A DNA stretch of 14,043 nt, taken from positions 1-14,043 of the forward strand of contig CALMOL010000513.1 of the NCBI GenBank assembly GCA_937871685.1, given 5' to 3'. This document shows, in pieces, positions 1-8,951 of the stretch (positions within the stretch are counted from its first letter, which is position 1; every line of letters begins with the position of its first letter). The DNA is from an uncultured Verrucomicrobiota bacterium. GTDB lineage: Bacteria > Verrucomicrobiota > Verrucomicrobiia > Chthoniobacterales > SZAS-18. A model generated the notes under the pieces. That model searched no databases. It saw nothing but the letters and a program-made list of their open reading frames with translations, and had not been told where the DNA came from. A program made the position numbers and the translations under genes.

Positions 1-24
1 GTCCCCACCCCGCCGCCGGTCGCG

Positions 25-2916
<2,892 letters not shown>

Positions 2917-2921
2917 GGGCG

Positions 2922-2985
2922 GGAAAGTCGAAGATTGGGAGCCTCAAGCTGCAAAGGCTTGAGGCGCGGCAGCGACTTTCCTTTT
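2922..2985 (+). terminator. Bipartite hairpin after gcvP, probable terminator
   Basis: Two nested perfect stems lie in the 94-bp gap behind gcvP. The outer arms ggaaagtcg (2922-2930) and cgactttcc (2973-2981) are exact reverse complements. So are the inner arms gcctcaagc (2941-2949) and gcttgaggc (2957-2965), which close a 7-nt loop. The outer stem is followed directly by TTTT at 2982-2985, as in an intrinsic terminator, although the T-tract is short. It could instead be a dispersed structured repeat. Confidence 0.55.
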
Positions 2986-3010
2986 CGCGAGCGGCGTTCT
3001 ACGCTTTGCC

Positions 3011-3610
3011 ATGTCCGCGACGCTGGCGCCCCGCAAGACCCGCAAGCAACTCTTTGATGAGTTGATGCGCGTGGAGGGAAAGGCCGAGATTATCGGCGGC
3101 GAGATCGTCCACCTCCCTCTCACCTATGGTCCCTCCGATACTTTTTTGCCCATGACCGGAGGAGGCCCTGGATACGCCGGCGACGAAATCTTTGTGTCGT
3201 TGCGAGCGCACGCGCGGAAGACCGGCCACGGCCGTGCCGTTGGAGATGGCAAAGGGTTCATCGTAAACTTGCCTCAACGCGATTCCCTCTCACCGGACGC
3301 CGCCTTCTATGTCGGCCCAGATCCGGGCATGAAGTTCTACGACGGTGCGCCGCTCTTCGCCGTTGAGGTGCGCTCCGAGGGCGACTACAGCCCAGCCGCC
3401 GAGCGGGCGATGGCCGAAAAGCGCGCCGATTACTTCGCCGCTGGCACGCTGGTGGTGTGGGACGTGGATTTGCAGAGCAGCGACGTGGTCATCGCTTCCT
3501 ACCGCGCTGAAGCTCCGCTGCGCCCACGAGTCTTCCGCCGTGGACAAATGGCGGAGGCCGAGCCGGCGCTGCCGGGGTGGACCTTTGCGGTGGACGATCT
3601 TTTCGCCTGA
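3011..3610 (+). CDS. Uma2 family (DUF820) restriction-endonuclease-like protein
   Basis: The 199-aa product belongs to the Uma2/DUF820 group, a PD-(D/E)XK nuclease-fold family often present in many copies in cyanobacteria and PVC bacteria. Its cellular role is unsettled. The catalytic triad layout is intact: Asp96 in LSPDAAF, Glu119 in FAVEVRS and Lys137 in AEKRADYF. These are followed by the usual GTLVVWDVD strand and the C-terminal PGWTFAVDDLF. The N-terminal half carries the family's EIIGGEIV segment. The ATG at 3011 is the natural start, since the frame upstream is not family-like. The gene stands alone behind a hairpin and 72 bp before the next gene, with no partner suggesting a toxin-antitoxin or restriction role. 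The protein may be an active nuclease, but that is inference from the conserved residues. Confidence 0.85.
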   Translation: MSATLAPRKTRKQLFDELMRVEGKAEIIGGEIVHLPLTYGPSDTFLPMTGGGPGYAGDEIFVSLRAHARKTGHGRAVGDGKGFIVNLPQRDSLSPDAAFYVGPDPGMKFYDGAPLFAVEVRSEGDYSPAAERAMAEKRADYFAAGTLVVWDVDLQSSDVVIASYRAEAPLRPRVFRRGQMAEAEPALPGWTFAVDDLFA

Positions 3611-3682
3611 GCGACGGCCGATGCGGGCAAGTTTATGCCGCCGGTCTCGGGTGCGGGCTCGATTCCCAGGCATTCTCCCGCC

Positions 3683-4165
3683 ATGAAAAAATCCTTCGCC
3701 GCCGCGGCGCTGCCCGCGCTTTTCCTCCTCGTCGCCCCTCTGGCCGCGCAGGACGCCAAATACGTCCCTGCCACCCCGCAGCTGAAGGCTGGGATCGTGA
3801 ACAAGCTGCCGCAGCCGCAGTATCCGGCCGCGTTGCGTGACCAGACTCCGCGCCCCACGGGCAGCGCCACGCTCCGCGTTTATGTCGGCGCTTCCGGCAC
3901 CGTGGACAGCATCAAGCTCGTCAAATCCTCGGGCAACCCCGAGCTGGACAAGCACGCCCAGGATTTCGCCCGCAAGAGCTTCAAGTTTTCGCCCTACAAG
4001 GTGGGCCCCACTCCTACCCCCTGGATGTTCGACTGGACTGCGTCCTACCGCGCTCCGGCCACCGCCGCGAAGCCGGCGGCCACGCCCTCGACGCCGGCCT
4101 ACACGCCGCCTTCTTCCTCGGCCGCAGGAGCCCCGGCGCCTGCCTACGGCGGCGGCCGCCGGTAA
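3683..4165 (+). CDS. Secreted protein with TonB C-terminal domain
   Basis: This is a 160-aa protein. I start it at the ATG at 3683 because the product then begins MKKSFAAAALPALFLLVAP, a clean signal peptide with likely cleavage after LAAQ (about residue 23). An in-frame upstream ATG at 3635 would bury that signal. Residues about 40-123 resemble the TonB C-terminal fold: PQYPAALRD, then GSATLRVYVGASGTVDSIKLVKSSGNPELD in segments, then a KSFKFSPYKVG strand. TonB C-domains normally contact outer-membrane receptors. This protein lacks the usual inner-membrane anchor and proline-rich spanning linker, so it may be a periplasmic solo TonB-C protein, not an energy transducer. The tail, residues 124-160, is low-complexity Ala/Pro/Ser and ends GGGRR. 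No exbB/exbD genes are nearby. Confidence 0.8.
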   Translation: MKKSFAAAALPALFLLVAPLAAQDAKYVPATPQLKAGIVNKLPQPQYPAALRDQTPRPTGSATLRVYVGASGTVDSIKLVKSSGNPELDKHAQDFARKSFKFSPYKVGPTPTPWMFDWTASYRAPATAAKPAATPSTPAYTPPSSSAAGAPAPAYGGGRR

Positions 4166-4178
4166 GGCCCAGCCTCTA

Positions 4179-4397
4179 ATGGAGGAATCTTCCCGCTCCA
4201 AGGCTTTCGCCGTGGCCGGCCTGCTGGCCATTGGCGCGGGCCTGAGCCTTTTTGGGGAGGCCGTGATCCGCAAGGCCGCCGTGCGCGCGCCTGGAGCGCG
4301 GCCGTGGTTTTGGATGGGTACCGCCTCGCTCGCGGTGGTGAACGCGGGGATTTGCCTCGTGGCCGAGGCCGCCAAGCGGGCACCGCGCGACGCTTGA
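4179..4397 (+). CDS. Small two-helix membrane protein, unknown function
   Basis: A 72-aa open frame starts at ATG 4179, only 13 bases after the TonB-domain gene stop. Two hydrophobic segments are visible, at about residues 9-28 (AFAVAGLLAIGAGLSLFG) and 43-62 (PWFWMGTASLAVVNAGICLV). They are separated by a basic loop with KAAVRAPGAR, and the C-terminus is also basic. This predicts a small inner-membrane hairpin protein. I recognise no family. The tight spacing to the TonB-domain gene and to serS downstream suggests co-transcription. The same frame is open further upstream but overlaps the TonB-domain gene and reads as an Arg/Pro-rich shadow there, so the short start is preferred. It might be spurious, but the helix pattern argues against that. 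Confidence 0.65.
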   Translation: MEESSRSKAFAVAGLLAIGAGLSLFGEAVIRKAAVRAPGARPWFWMGTASLAVVNAGICLVAEAAKRAPRDA

Positions 4398-4445
4398 TTG
4401 ACCGCGGCAGCCGGGCCGGCATCGTGGCAGCCCCTTTTTGCCGCC

Positions 4446-5723
4446 ATGCTCGACATCCGCCTCCTTCGCGAACAGCCTGATCTCGTCCGCGTCCGCCTCG
4501 CCGGGCGCGACTCGTCGCTCGCGGCTTCCGTGGACGCCGTGCTAGCCATCGACGGGCGACGGCGCGCCGCCGAGACGCAATTCCAGGTTCTTCAAAGCGA
4601 GCGAAAGCGCCTCTCGAAAGAGATCGGCCCCAAGCGGGCCAAGGGCGAGGACACCGCCGAGCTGGAAGCCCGCTCGAAGGCGCTCGGCGAGGAAATCGGC
4701 CAGCACGATGCCGACGCCGCCCGGCTCGACGCCGAGCAGCGCGCGCTCCTCCTCGGCATCCCGAACCTCCCGCACGAGGGTTGCCCGCCCGGCCGCGACG
4801 CGGCCGACAACCCCGAGGTGCGCGCGTGGGGCGAGAAGCCGCGCTTTGACTTCACGCCGAAGTCGCACGTCGAGATCGGCGCGACGCTGCGCCTCTTCGA
4901 CTTCGAGCGCGCCGCCAAGGTCGCCGGCTCGGCCTTCGTCTGCTACACCGGCGCGGGCGCGCGGCTGGAGCGGGCGCTGATCAACTTCCTGCTCGACCTC
5001 CACACGCGCGAGCACGGCTACACCGAGGTCAGCCCGCCGCTGCTGGTCAATTCCGACGCGCTCGTCGGCACCACGCAACTGCCGAAGTTCGAGGAGCAGC
5101 AGTATCGCTGCAAGGACGACGACCTTTACCTCGTCCCCACCGCCGAGGTGCCGGTCACGAACCTGCATCGCGAGGAGATTCTCCCGCTGGCGCAGCTCCC
5201 CGTGCGCTACGCCGCCTACACGCCATGCTTCCGCCGCGAGGCTGGCTCGGCGGGACTGGGCACGCGCGGGCTGATCCGCATGCATCAGTTCGACAAGGTG
5301 GAGCTGGTAAAGATCTGCGCGCCCGATCACTCGATGGCCGAGCTGGAATCCCTCACCGCCGACGCGGAGAAGGTGCTGCAAACCCTGGGCCTGCCCTACC
5401 GCGTGATCGAGCTGTGCACGGGCGACCTCGGCTTCGGCTCGACGAAGACCTACGACATCGAGGTGTGGGCGCCGGGCCAGGACGCCTTTCTGGAGGTGTC
5501 GAGCTGCTCGAACTTCGGCGACTACCAGGCGCGCCGGATGAACCTGCGCTTCAAGAACGCCGAGGGGAAAAACCGATTCTGCCACACGCTCAACGGCTCC
5601 GGCACCGCGCTGGCCCGCCTTTACGTGGCTTTGCTGGAGAACGGCCAGCAAGCCGACGGCAGCGTGCGCCTGCCCGAAGCGCTCGGCCCCTACTTCGGCT
5701 CGCTGAACCTCTGCCCGGCGTGA
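4446..5723 (+). CDS. serS: Serine--tRNA ligase
   Basis: Seryl-tRNA synthetase is a class II aminoacyl-tRNA synthetase. It charges tRNA-Ser, and tRNA-Sec where present, in the cytoplasm. The 425-aa length is normal. Residues about 1-105 form the N-terminal domain, with a charged coiled coil (about 40-102) that grips the tRNA long arm. The catalytic core shows TAEVPVTN (232-239), motif 2 FRREAGSAG (262-270) leading into TRGLIRMHQFDKVE, LEVSSCSNFGDYQARR (349-364) and motif 3 NGSGTALARLYVALLEN (383-399). I choose the ATG at 4446 because the product then starts MLDIRLLREQPD, the standard SerRS opening. A TTG at 4398 would add 16 non-homologous residues. The gene sits 48 bp behind the small membrane protein gene and is followed by a long repeat block. 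Confidence 0.97.
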   Translation: MLDIRLLREQPDLVRVRLAGRDSSLAASVDAVLAIDGRRRAAETQFQVLQSERKRLSKEIGPKRAKGEDTAELEARSKALGEEIGQHDADAARLDAEQRALLLGIPNLPHEGCPPGRDAADNPEVRAWGEKPRFDFTPKSHVEIGATLRLFDFERAAKVAGSAFVCYTGAGARLERALINFLLDLHTREHGYTEVSPPLLVNSDALVGTTQLPKFEEQQYRCKDDDLYLVPTAEVPVTNLHREEILPLAQLPVRYAAYTPCFRREAGSAGLGTRGLIRMHQFDKVELVKICAPDHSMAELESLTADAEKVLQTLGLPYRVIELCTGDLGFGSTKTYDIEVWAPGQDAFLEVSSCSNFGDYQARRMNLRFKNAEGKNRFCHTLNGSGTALARLYVALLENGQQADGSVRLPEALGPYFGSLNLCPA

Positions 5724-5735
5724 TTCAATTTTTGC

Positions 5736-5766
5736 CGCAGAAGCGCAGAGATCGCAGAGGACGCAG
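5736..5766 (+). repeat. CGCAG-based tandem repeat, about 9-bp period
   Basis: The pentamer cgcag occurs at 5736, 5744, 5753 and 5762, spaced 8, 9 and 9 bases, with intervening aag, agat and agga. The array begins 12 bases after the serS stop and runs into the inverted duplication. It has no coding potential. This is a short degenerate tandem repeat, not a recognised regulatory site. Confidence 0.6.
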
Positions 5767-5867
5767 CCGCGCGAGCGGCGACCCGACGATCGCCCGGCGC
5801 TTCAGCGCTTGACGTCGCCCACATCTCTTCGGGTGCGGTTCGGCCCGCCCCGCAGGGGCCGCGGAGA

Positions 5868-5891
5868 TTAGCCGGTGGCTGGCGCCACCGG
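5868..5891. repeat. Palindrome ccggtggc-tggc-gccaccgg, left copy
   Basis: The 8-bp arms ccggtggc (5872-5879) and gccaccgg (5884-5891) enclose the 4-nt loop tggc. Preceding tta bases (5868-5870) make a 12-mer, ttagccggtggc, that is the exact reverse complement of 6021-6032 in the right copy. Confidence 0.85.
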
Positions 5892-6008
5892 AAAGCGTCC
5901 CCTCGGGAGGCCCGCCCCGGAGGGGCGGCGGAGGAAGCAGGAAATCGAGGCCCGCTGGCGGGATGCCTCCGGCGCCCCTCCGGGGCGCAGGTCCAGGTGG
6001 GGCGGGTT

Positions 6009-6032
6009 CCGGTGGCTGGCGCCACCGGCTAA
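6009..6032. repeat. Palindrome ccggtggc-tggc-gccaccgg, right copy
   Basis: This is the same 20-base hairpin as at 5872-5891 (arms 6009-6016 and 6021-6028), here followed by ctaa. The flanking sequence is in inverted orientation relative to the left copy, which shows that it is the mirror arm of the large inverted duplication and not a separate direct repeat. Confidence 0.85.
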
Positions 6033-6101
6033 GGTCCGGCCGGCCCTCCGGGCCTCGGGCCACCCGAGAAACGTGTGTAAACACAAGCGCTGCAGCGCCG
6101 G

Positions 6102-6211
6102 TTCTCCATACGCCTCCCGATCCCCGCCGCGTCAGCGGCGGCCGAGGTCGGGGCGAAAGCCCCGGGCACCGCTGACGCGGCACGTCATGGGGAGAACGGG
6201 GCGAACCCGGT
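6102..6211. mobile_element. 110-bp hairpin insert flanked by a 13-bp near-direct repeat
   Basis: The sequence gctgcagcgccgg (6089-6101) recurs as gctgaagcgccgg (6212-6224), differing at one base. The 110 bases between them have no counterpart in the left arm of the inverted duplication. The insert has partial terminal inverted symmetry (ttctccat at 6102-6109 against atggggagaa at 6187-6196) and a strong internal hairpin. This looks like a small non-autonomous element inserted into an older repeat with target duplication. A recombination-made internal duplication is the alternative. No protein is encoded. Confidence 0.5.
6126..6181 (+). other. Stable hairpin with GNRA tetraloop, possible structured RNA
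   Basis: The exact 13-bp arms gccgcgtcagcgg (6126-6138) and ccgctgacgcggc (6169-6181) enclose a second perfect hairpin, cggggc-gaaa-gccccg (6149-6164). The two stems are separated by an asymmetric internal loop of 10 and 4 bases. The gaaa loop is a GNRA tetraloop only when the plus strand is read as RNA. Whether it is transcribed is unknown. Confidence 0.5.
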
Positions 6212-6317
6212 GCTGAAGCGCCGGGCGATCGTCGGGTCGCCGCTACGCGGCTGCATTCCTCAGGTTTGCCGGTTGGTTGGCAAGACTTCACCGGCGTGGA
6301 TGGCATCGAGAAGAGGG

Positions 6318-7259
6318 CTAAAACCGGAACACCGCGCCGAGCGACAGGCCGCCGTTGGCGACTTTGTAGTCAAACACCTTGAGGTCCGAGCGGTTCAGGC
6401 CCAGCGAGGTGGAGGCCGTCAGCGCAAACCACGGCCGCGGCGACCAGCGCGCCGTCAGGCCCAGCGCGCCGTTGAAATCGTTCCGGCCGAAGTTCACGTA
6501 ATCGAAATACGAGCCGCGCAGAAAGGCGTCCACGGTGATGGAGCGCGTGAGCGCGGCCCGCGCGCCGCCGTAGATCGAGTATTCCTCGCGCGTCGTCACC
6601 GACGGGTCATTCCAGTTGAAGCGCGCGTTCGCGCCCGCGTAGAGGAAGAACGCGGAGTTGATCGAGAAGGTCTTCTGCGCGCCGATCGTGATGGAATTCT
6701 GCGTGAAGAACTCACGGTCGAAGGTGGCCGTGGTCAGGCGGTTGAAGTTGTAGCGCGCGGCGAAGGAGATGCCGTCCTTCCACTGGTAAGTCGCGCCCAG
6801 GCCGGCGTTGAGCGTGTCGAAGTCGAACTCGGTCAGCTCGCCGTAGCGGAAGAAGCCCTGCGACACCGTGGCCTCGGCCAGGAGGTTCTCGCCAAACTTC
6901 TTCTGCCAGGCGAGCGCCATCTGGCCAAGGAAGAAGATGTCCGAGCGCGCCCCGCGGTTGACGAGCGCCACGTTGGAGGTGCCGTTGACCGACGCCTCGG
7001 CCTGGAAGGACCAAGGCGTGGCCTTGGTCTGGCGTTTGAGGATGACCTGCTCGCCGAGGTCGCGGTCGCCGGGCGAGGCCGGCGCGCCGGAGCCGACGAA
7101 CTCGCCCAGCGAGCGCGTCTCGTCCGGCCCGGTCGGCGCGGGCGGGCGGTTCAAGAGTTGCGACTGGTCCACCTGCGGCGGCGTCTGGGCAAGCGCGATT
7201 GCCGAAGGGAGAAGCAGGCAGGCGAAGGGGAGAAGCCGCCGGAAGGTCATGGCGCGCAT
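6318..7259 (-). CDS. Predicted outer-membrane beta-barrel protein
   Basis: This is a 313-aa secreted protein. The start at 7259 (MRAMTFRRLLPFACLLLPS) is chosen because GGAGG sits 8 bases upstream. An in-frame ATG at 7250 and one at 7286, which overlaps hisC, are less likely. A signal peptide with likely cleavage after IALA precedes a Pro-rich, disordered stretch (about residues 25-75). The remainder is alternating aromatic/polar strands such as FFLYAGANARFNWNDPS and GISFAARYNFN. The C-terminal Phe in LSLGAVFRF is the classic signal for the BAM assembly machinery. I recognise no named family and no substrate can be inferred. It is 23 bp downstream of hisC on the same strand, so it may be read from the hisC promoter, but a functional link to histidine synthesis is unlikely. 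Confidence 0.82.
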   Translation of the reverse strand: MRAMTFRRLLPFACLLLPSAIALAQTPPQVDQSQLLNRPPAPTGPDETRSLGEFVGSGAPASPGDRDLGEQVILKRQTKATPWSFQAEASVNGTSNVALVNRGARSDIFFLGQMALAWQKKFGENLLAEATVSQGFFRYGELTEFDFDTLNAGLGATYQWKDGISFAARYNFNRLTTATFDREFFTQNSITIGAQKTFSINSAFFLYAGANARFNWNDPSVTTREEYSIYGGARAALTRSITVDAFLRGSYFDYVNFGRNDFNGALGLTARWSPRPWFALTASTSLGLNRSDLKVFDYKVANGGLSLGAVFRF

Positions 7260-7267
7260 CCAACTGG

Positions 7268-7272
7268 CCTCC
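7268..7272 (-). promoter_or_regulatory. Shine-Dalgarno GGAGG for the beta-barrel gene
   Basis: Read on the minus strand, GGAGG is followed by an 8-base spacer and then ATG at 7259. It lies in the 23-bp gap after hisC and is the clearest ribosome-binding site in the window. It decides the start in favour of 7259 over 7250 or 7286. Confidence 0.7.
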
Positions 7273-7282
7273 GCCCGCGCGG

Positions 7283-8416
7283 TCAAGCCAAAGCCTCGGC
7301 CGTCGCTTGCCCCCGCGCCGCCAGGACGGCGCGCAGGGCGTCGAGGAAGCGGGCGTTTTCCCCGCGCGTGCCGACGCTCACACGGATCCAGTCGGGCAGC
7401 TTGTAGCCGCCCATCGGCCGCACGATCACGCCGCGGCGCAGCAACGCGTCGAAGACCGCCTTCCCCTCGCCCACGCGCACAAGGACGAAGTTGGCGAAGC
7501 TCGGCACGTGCTCGAGTCTCATCGCGGCGAACTCCGCCTGGAGGTGCGCACGGCCCTCGTCCGTCACCGACTTAGTGCGTTGCTGATGCTCCTCGTCGGC
7601 CAGCGCGGCCAGCGCGCCGGCCTGGGCGACGGCGTTCACGTTGAAGGGCTGGCGCGTCTTCTGCAACACCTCGGCCAGGGCTGGCCGCGCCATGCCGTAG
7701 CCGACGCGCACGGCCGCCAAGCCCTGGATCTTCGAGAAGGTGCGCATCAGCACCACGTTCTTCTTCCCCTCGCGGACGTGGCGCAGCGTGTCGGGCGGCT
7801 CGTCGAGGAACTCGTAATAAGCCTCGTCGATCACCGTGACGACGTGATCGGGCACGCGCGCGACGAAGTCGTCGAGCGCCGCCGCCGGCACGATCGTGCC
7901 GGTGGGGTTGTTCGGGTTCGCGATGATGACCGCGCGGGTGCGCGGCGTGATCGCGGCAAGCATGGCGTCCAGATCATGAACGAAGCCGGGGTCGTCCACC
8001 TCGACGAAGGTGGCGCCGCACAGGCGCGTCATGAGCGCATACACCACGAAGGCGTGCCGGGCCGCGATCACCTCCGTGCCGGGGCCGAAGAACGCGCGGC
8101 CGAGGAACTCGATGATCTCGTTCGATCCGTTGCCGAGCACGATGTTTTCCAGGCCCAGGCCATGCTTCTGCGCGAGGGCCTGGCGGAGCTTCCAGCCGCC
8201 GCCGTCAGGGTAGAGATGCGCGTGGAGCAGCGCCGCGCGCATTGCCGCCAGCGCGAGCGGCGAGGGGCCGAGCGGGTTCTCGTTCGAGGCGAGCTTGACG
8301 ATGGTGGATGGATCGAGGCCAAGCTCGCGCGCCGTTTCCTCGATGGGCTTGCCGATCTCATAGGTGGGCAGATCGCGAAGCTGCGGGGCGGCGAGGGACC
8401 AGAGGGGATCGGACAT
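7283..8416 (-). CDS. hisC: Histidinol-phosphate aminotransferase
   Basis: This fold-type I PLP aminotransferase converts imidazole-acetol phosphate and glutamate to histidinol phosphate in histidine biosynthesis. The 377-aa product shows the family landmarks in order: KLASNENPLGPSP near the N-terminus, LYPDGGGWKLRQALA, GNGSNEIIEF, the PLP-contacting ANPNNPTGT, VIDEAYYEF, the PLP lysine in MRTFSKIQGLAAVRVGYG (Lys229), and the C-terminal RPMGGYKLPDWIRVSVGT with the substrate-carboxylate Arg. The start at ATG 8416 gives MSDPLWSLAAPQLRDLPTY. The frame stays open upstream but there reads through repeat DNA. Related aminotransferases can act on aromatic amino acids, so substrate range is inferred. 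No other his genes are in the window. Its leader carries one arm of the heptamer inverted repeat. Confidence 0.93.
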   Translation of the reverse strand: MSDPLWSLAAPQLRDLPTYEIGKPIEETARELGLDPSTIVKLASNENPLGPSPLALAAMRAALLHAHLYPDGGGWKLRQALAQKHGLGLENIVLGNGSNEIIEFLGRAFFGPGTEVIAARHAFVVYALMTRLCGATFVEVDDPGFVHDLDAMLAAITPRTRAVIIANPNNPTGTIVPAAALDDFVARVPDHVVTVIDEAYYEFLDEPPDTLRHVREGKKNVVLMRTFSKIQGLAAVRVGYGMARPALAEVLQKTRQPFNVNAVAQAGALAALADEEHQQRTKSVTDEGRAHLQAEFAAMRLEHVPSFANFVLVRVGEGKAVFDALLRRGVIVRPMGGYKLPDWIRVSVGTRGENARFLDALRAVLAARGQATAEALA

Positions 8417-8417
8417 A

Positions 8418-8459
8418 CCGAGAAGGGACCGAGAGGATGGAGGATGGAAGATGGCAGGG
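8418..8459. repeat. Left arm of inverted leader repeat with heptamer tandem (GAGGATG)
   Basis: This 42-base segment directly abuts the hisC start codon. It contains three consecutive 7-mers: gaggatg (8433), gaggatg (8440) and gaagatg (8447). Its reverse complement matches 8519-8559 with a few substitutions and one gap. On the hisC strand the leader is therefore pyrimidine-rich, with no Shine-Dalgarno sequence. Confidence 0.75.
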
Positions 8460-8518
8460 AGCGCCAAAACGGGCCGCGACGTTTCACCAGGGAGGACCAC
8501 TTCGCATTCTTCTTTCAC

Positions 8519-8559
8519 CCCTGCCATCCTCTATCCTCCATCCTCTCGGCCCTTCTCCG
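8519..8559. repeat. Right arm of inverted leader repeat with heptamer tandem (YATCCTC)
   Basis: This is the mirror of 8418-8459. Three consecutive 7-mers, catcctc (8525), tatcctc (8532) and catcctc (8539), precede the ATG at 8562 of the LAB_N gene. The 59-bp loop between the arms (8460-8518) must hold any divergent promoters, but I see no convincing -35/-10 pair there. Confidence 0.75.
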
Positions 8560-8561
8560 CC

Positions 8562-8894
8562 ATGCTTGCCACTTTCTTCGACAACCTTATCAAGAACCTT
8601 TCCGAGGGCGAGGCGACCGCGTGGACGGTCTTCGGCCTGATGGCCAACGTGTGCTTCTCGTCGCGCTTCCTCGTGCAGTGGCTGGTGTCCGAGAAGCGGC
8701 GCGAGAGCGTGGTGCCCACGGCGTTCTGGTGGCTCTCGCTGGTGGGCGGCGTGATGATGACGGTTTACACGATCCACGTCGCGCGCGTGCCGCTCATCAT
8801 CGGCGCGCTGCCCACCCCCTTCATCGCCGCGCGCAACCTGTGGCTCATCCGGCGGCGGAAAAAGGAGACGCTGCCCGCCGCGGGCGCCTCGTAG
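8562..8894 (+). CDS. Lipid-A-disaccharide synthase N-terminal domain (LAB_N) membrane protein
   Basis: A 110-aa stand-alone LAB_N protein, the domain found at the N-terminus of some lipid-A-disaccharide synthases and also as small membrane proteins next to glycan and lipid genes. It has three likely helices: about 18-42 (TAWTVFGLMANVCFSSRFLVQW), 53-70 (TAFWWLSLVGGVMMTVYT) and 76-95. The family signature FLVQWLVSEKRRESVVPTAFWWLSLVGG spans residues 36-63 (given here in part), and RNLWLI follows near residue 91. The start at ATG 8562 is preferred because upstream codons translate the repeat arm. An envelope-lipid role is likely from the family, but the exact activity is not established. The cysteine desulfurase gene follows after 57 bp on the same strand. 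Confidence 0.88.
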   Translation: MLATFFDNLIKNLSEGEATAWTVFGLMANVCFSSRFLVQWLVSEKRRESVVPTAFWWLSLVGGVMMTVYTIHVARVPLIIGALPTPFIAARNLWLIRRRKKETLPAAGAS

Positions 8895-8951
8895 CCGCGT
8901 CATGGGCGCGAGACAGCCCGCGGAAGCATCTTATGGTGGCCGGCCGCAGCC

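Larger units (their letters stand above)
5763..6254. repeat. Large inverted duplication with interrupted right arm (non-coding)
   Basis: The 594-bp gap between serS and the outer-membrane protein gene is dominated by this element. Its ends are exact reverse complements over 33 bp (5774-5806 against 6212-6244). The match extends outward with a small gap to 5763 and 6254. Moving inward, the arms (5763-5931 and 5969-6254) continue to match imperfectly as reverse complements, including the palindromes listed separately. If a 110-bp insert in the right arm plus one copy of its 13-bp flanking repeat is removed, the arms are 169 and 163 bases, so the element was probably a near-symmetrical palindrome around a spacer at 5932-5968. 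Reading frames here are Arg/Pro/Gly-rich and look like shadows. It may be a MITE-like or REP-like unit. No transposase is present in the window. Confidence 0.8.

Noticed and set aside
5763..6254. The repeat block as a CRISPR array
   Set aside because: The repeats are two inverted arms and not regularly spaced direct repeats with unique spacers, and no cas genes are present.
5725..6306. A 193-aa minus-strand frame across the repeat block
   Set aside because: It is built entirely from palindromic repeat DNA and is Arg/Pro/Gly-rich. Repeats of this kind commonly create spurious predicted proteins.
6210..7406. A 398-aa plus-strand frame opposite the beta-barrel gene
   Set aside because: It has an Arg/Glu/Gln-rich shadow composition. 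The opposing frame has a signal peptide, beta-strand pattern, C-terminal Phe and a good ribosome-binding site.
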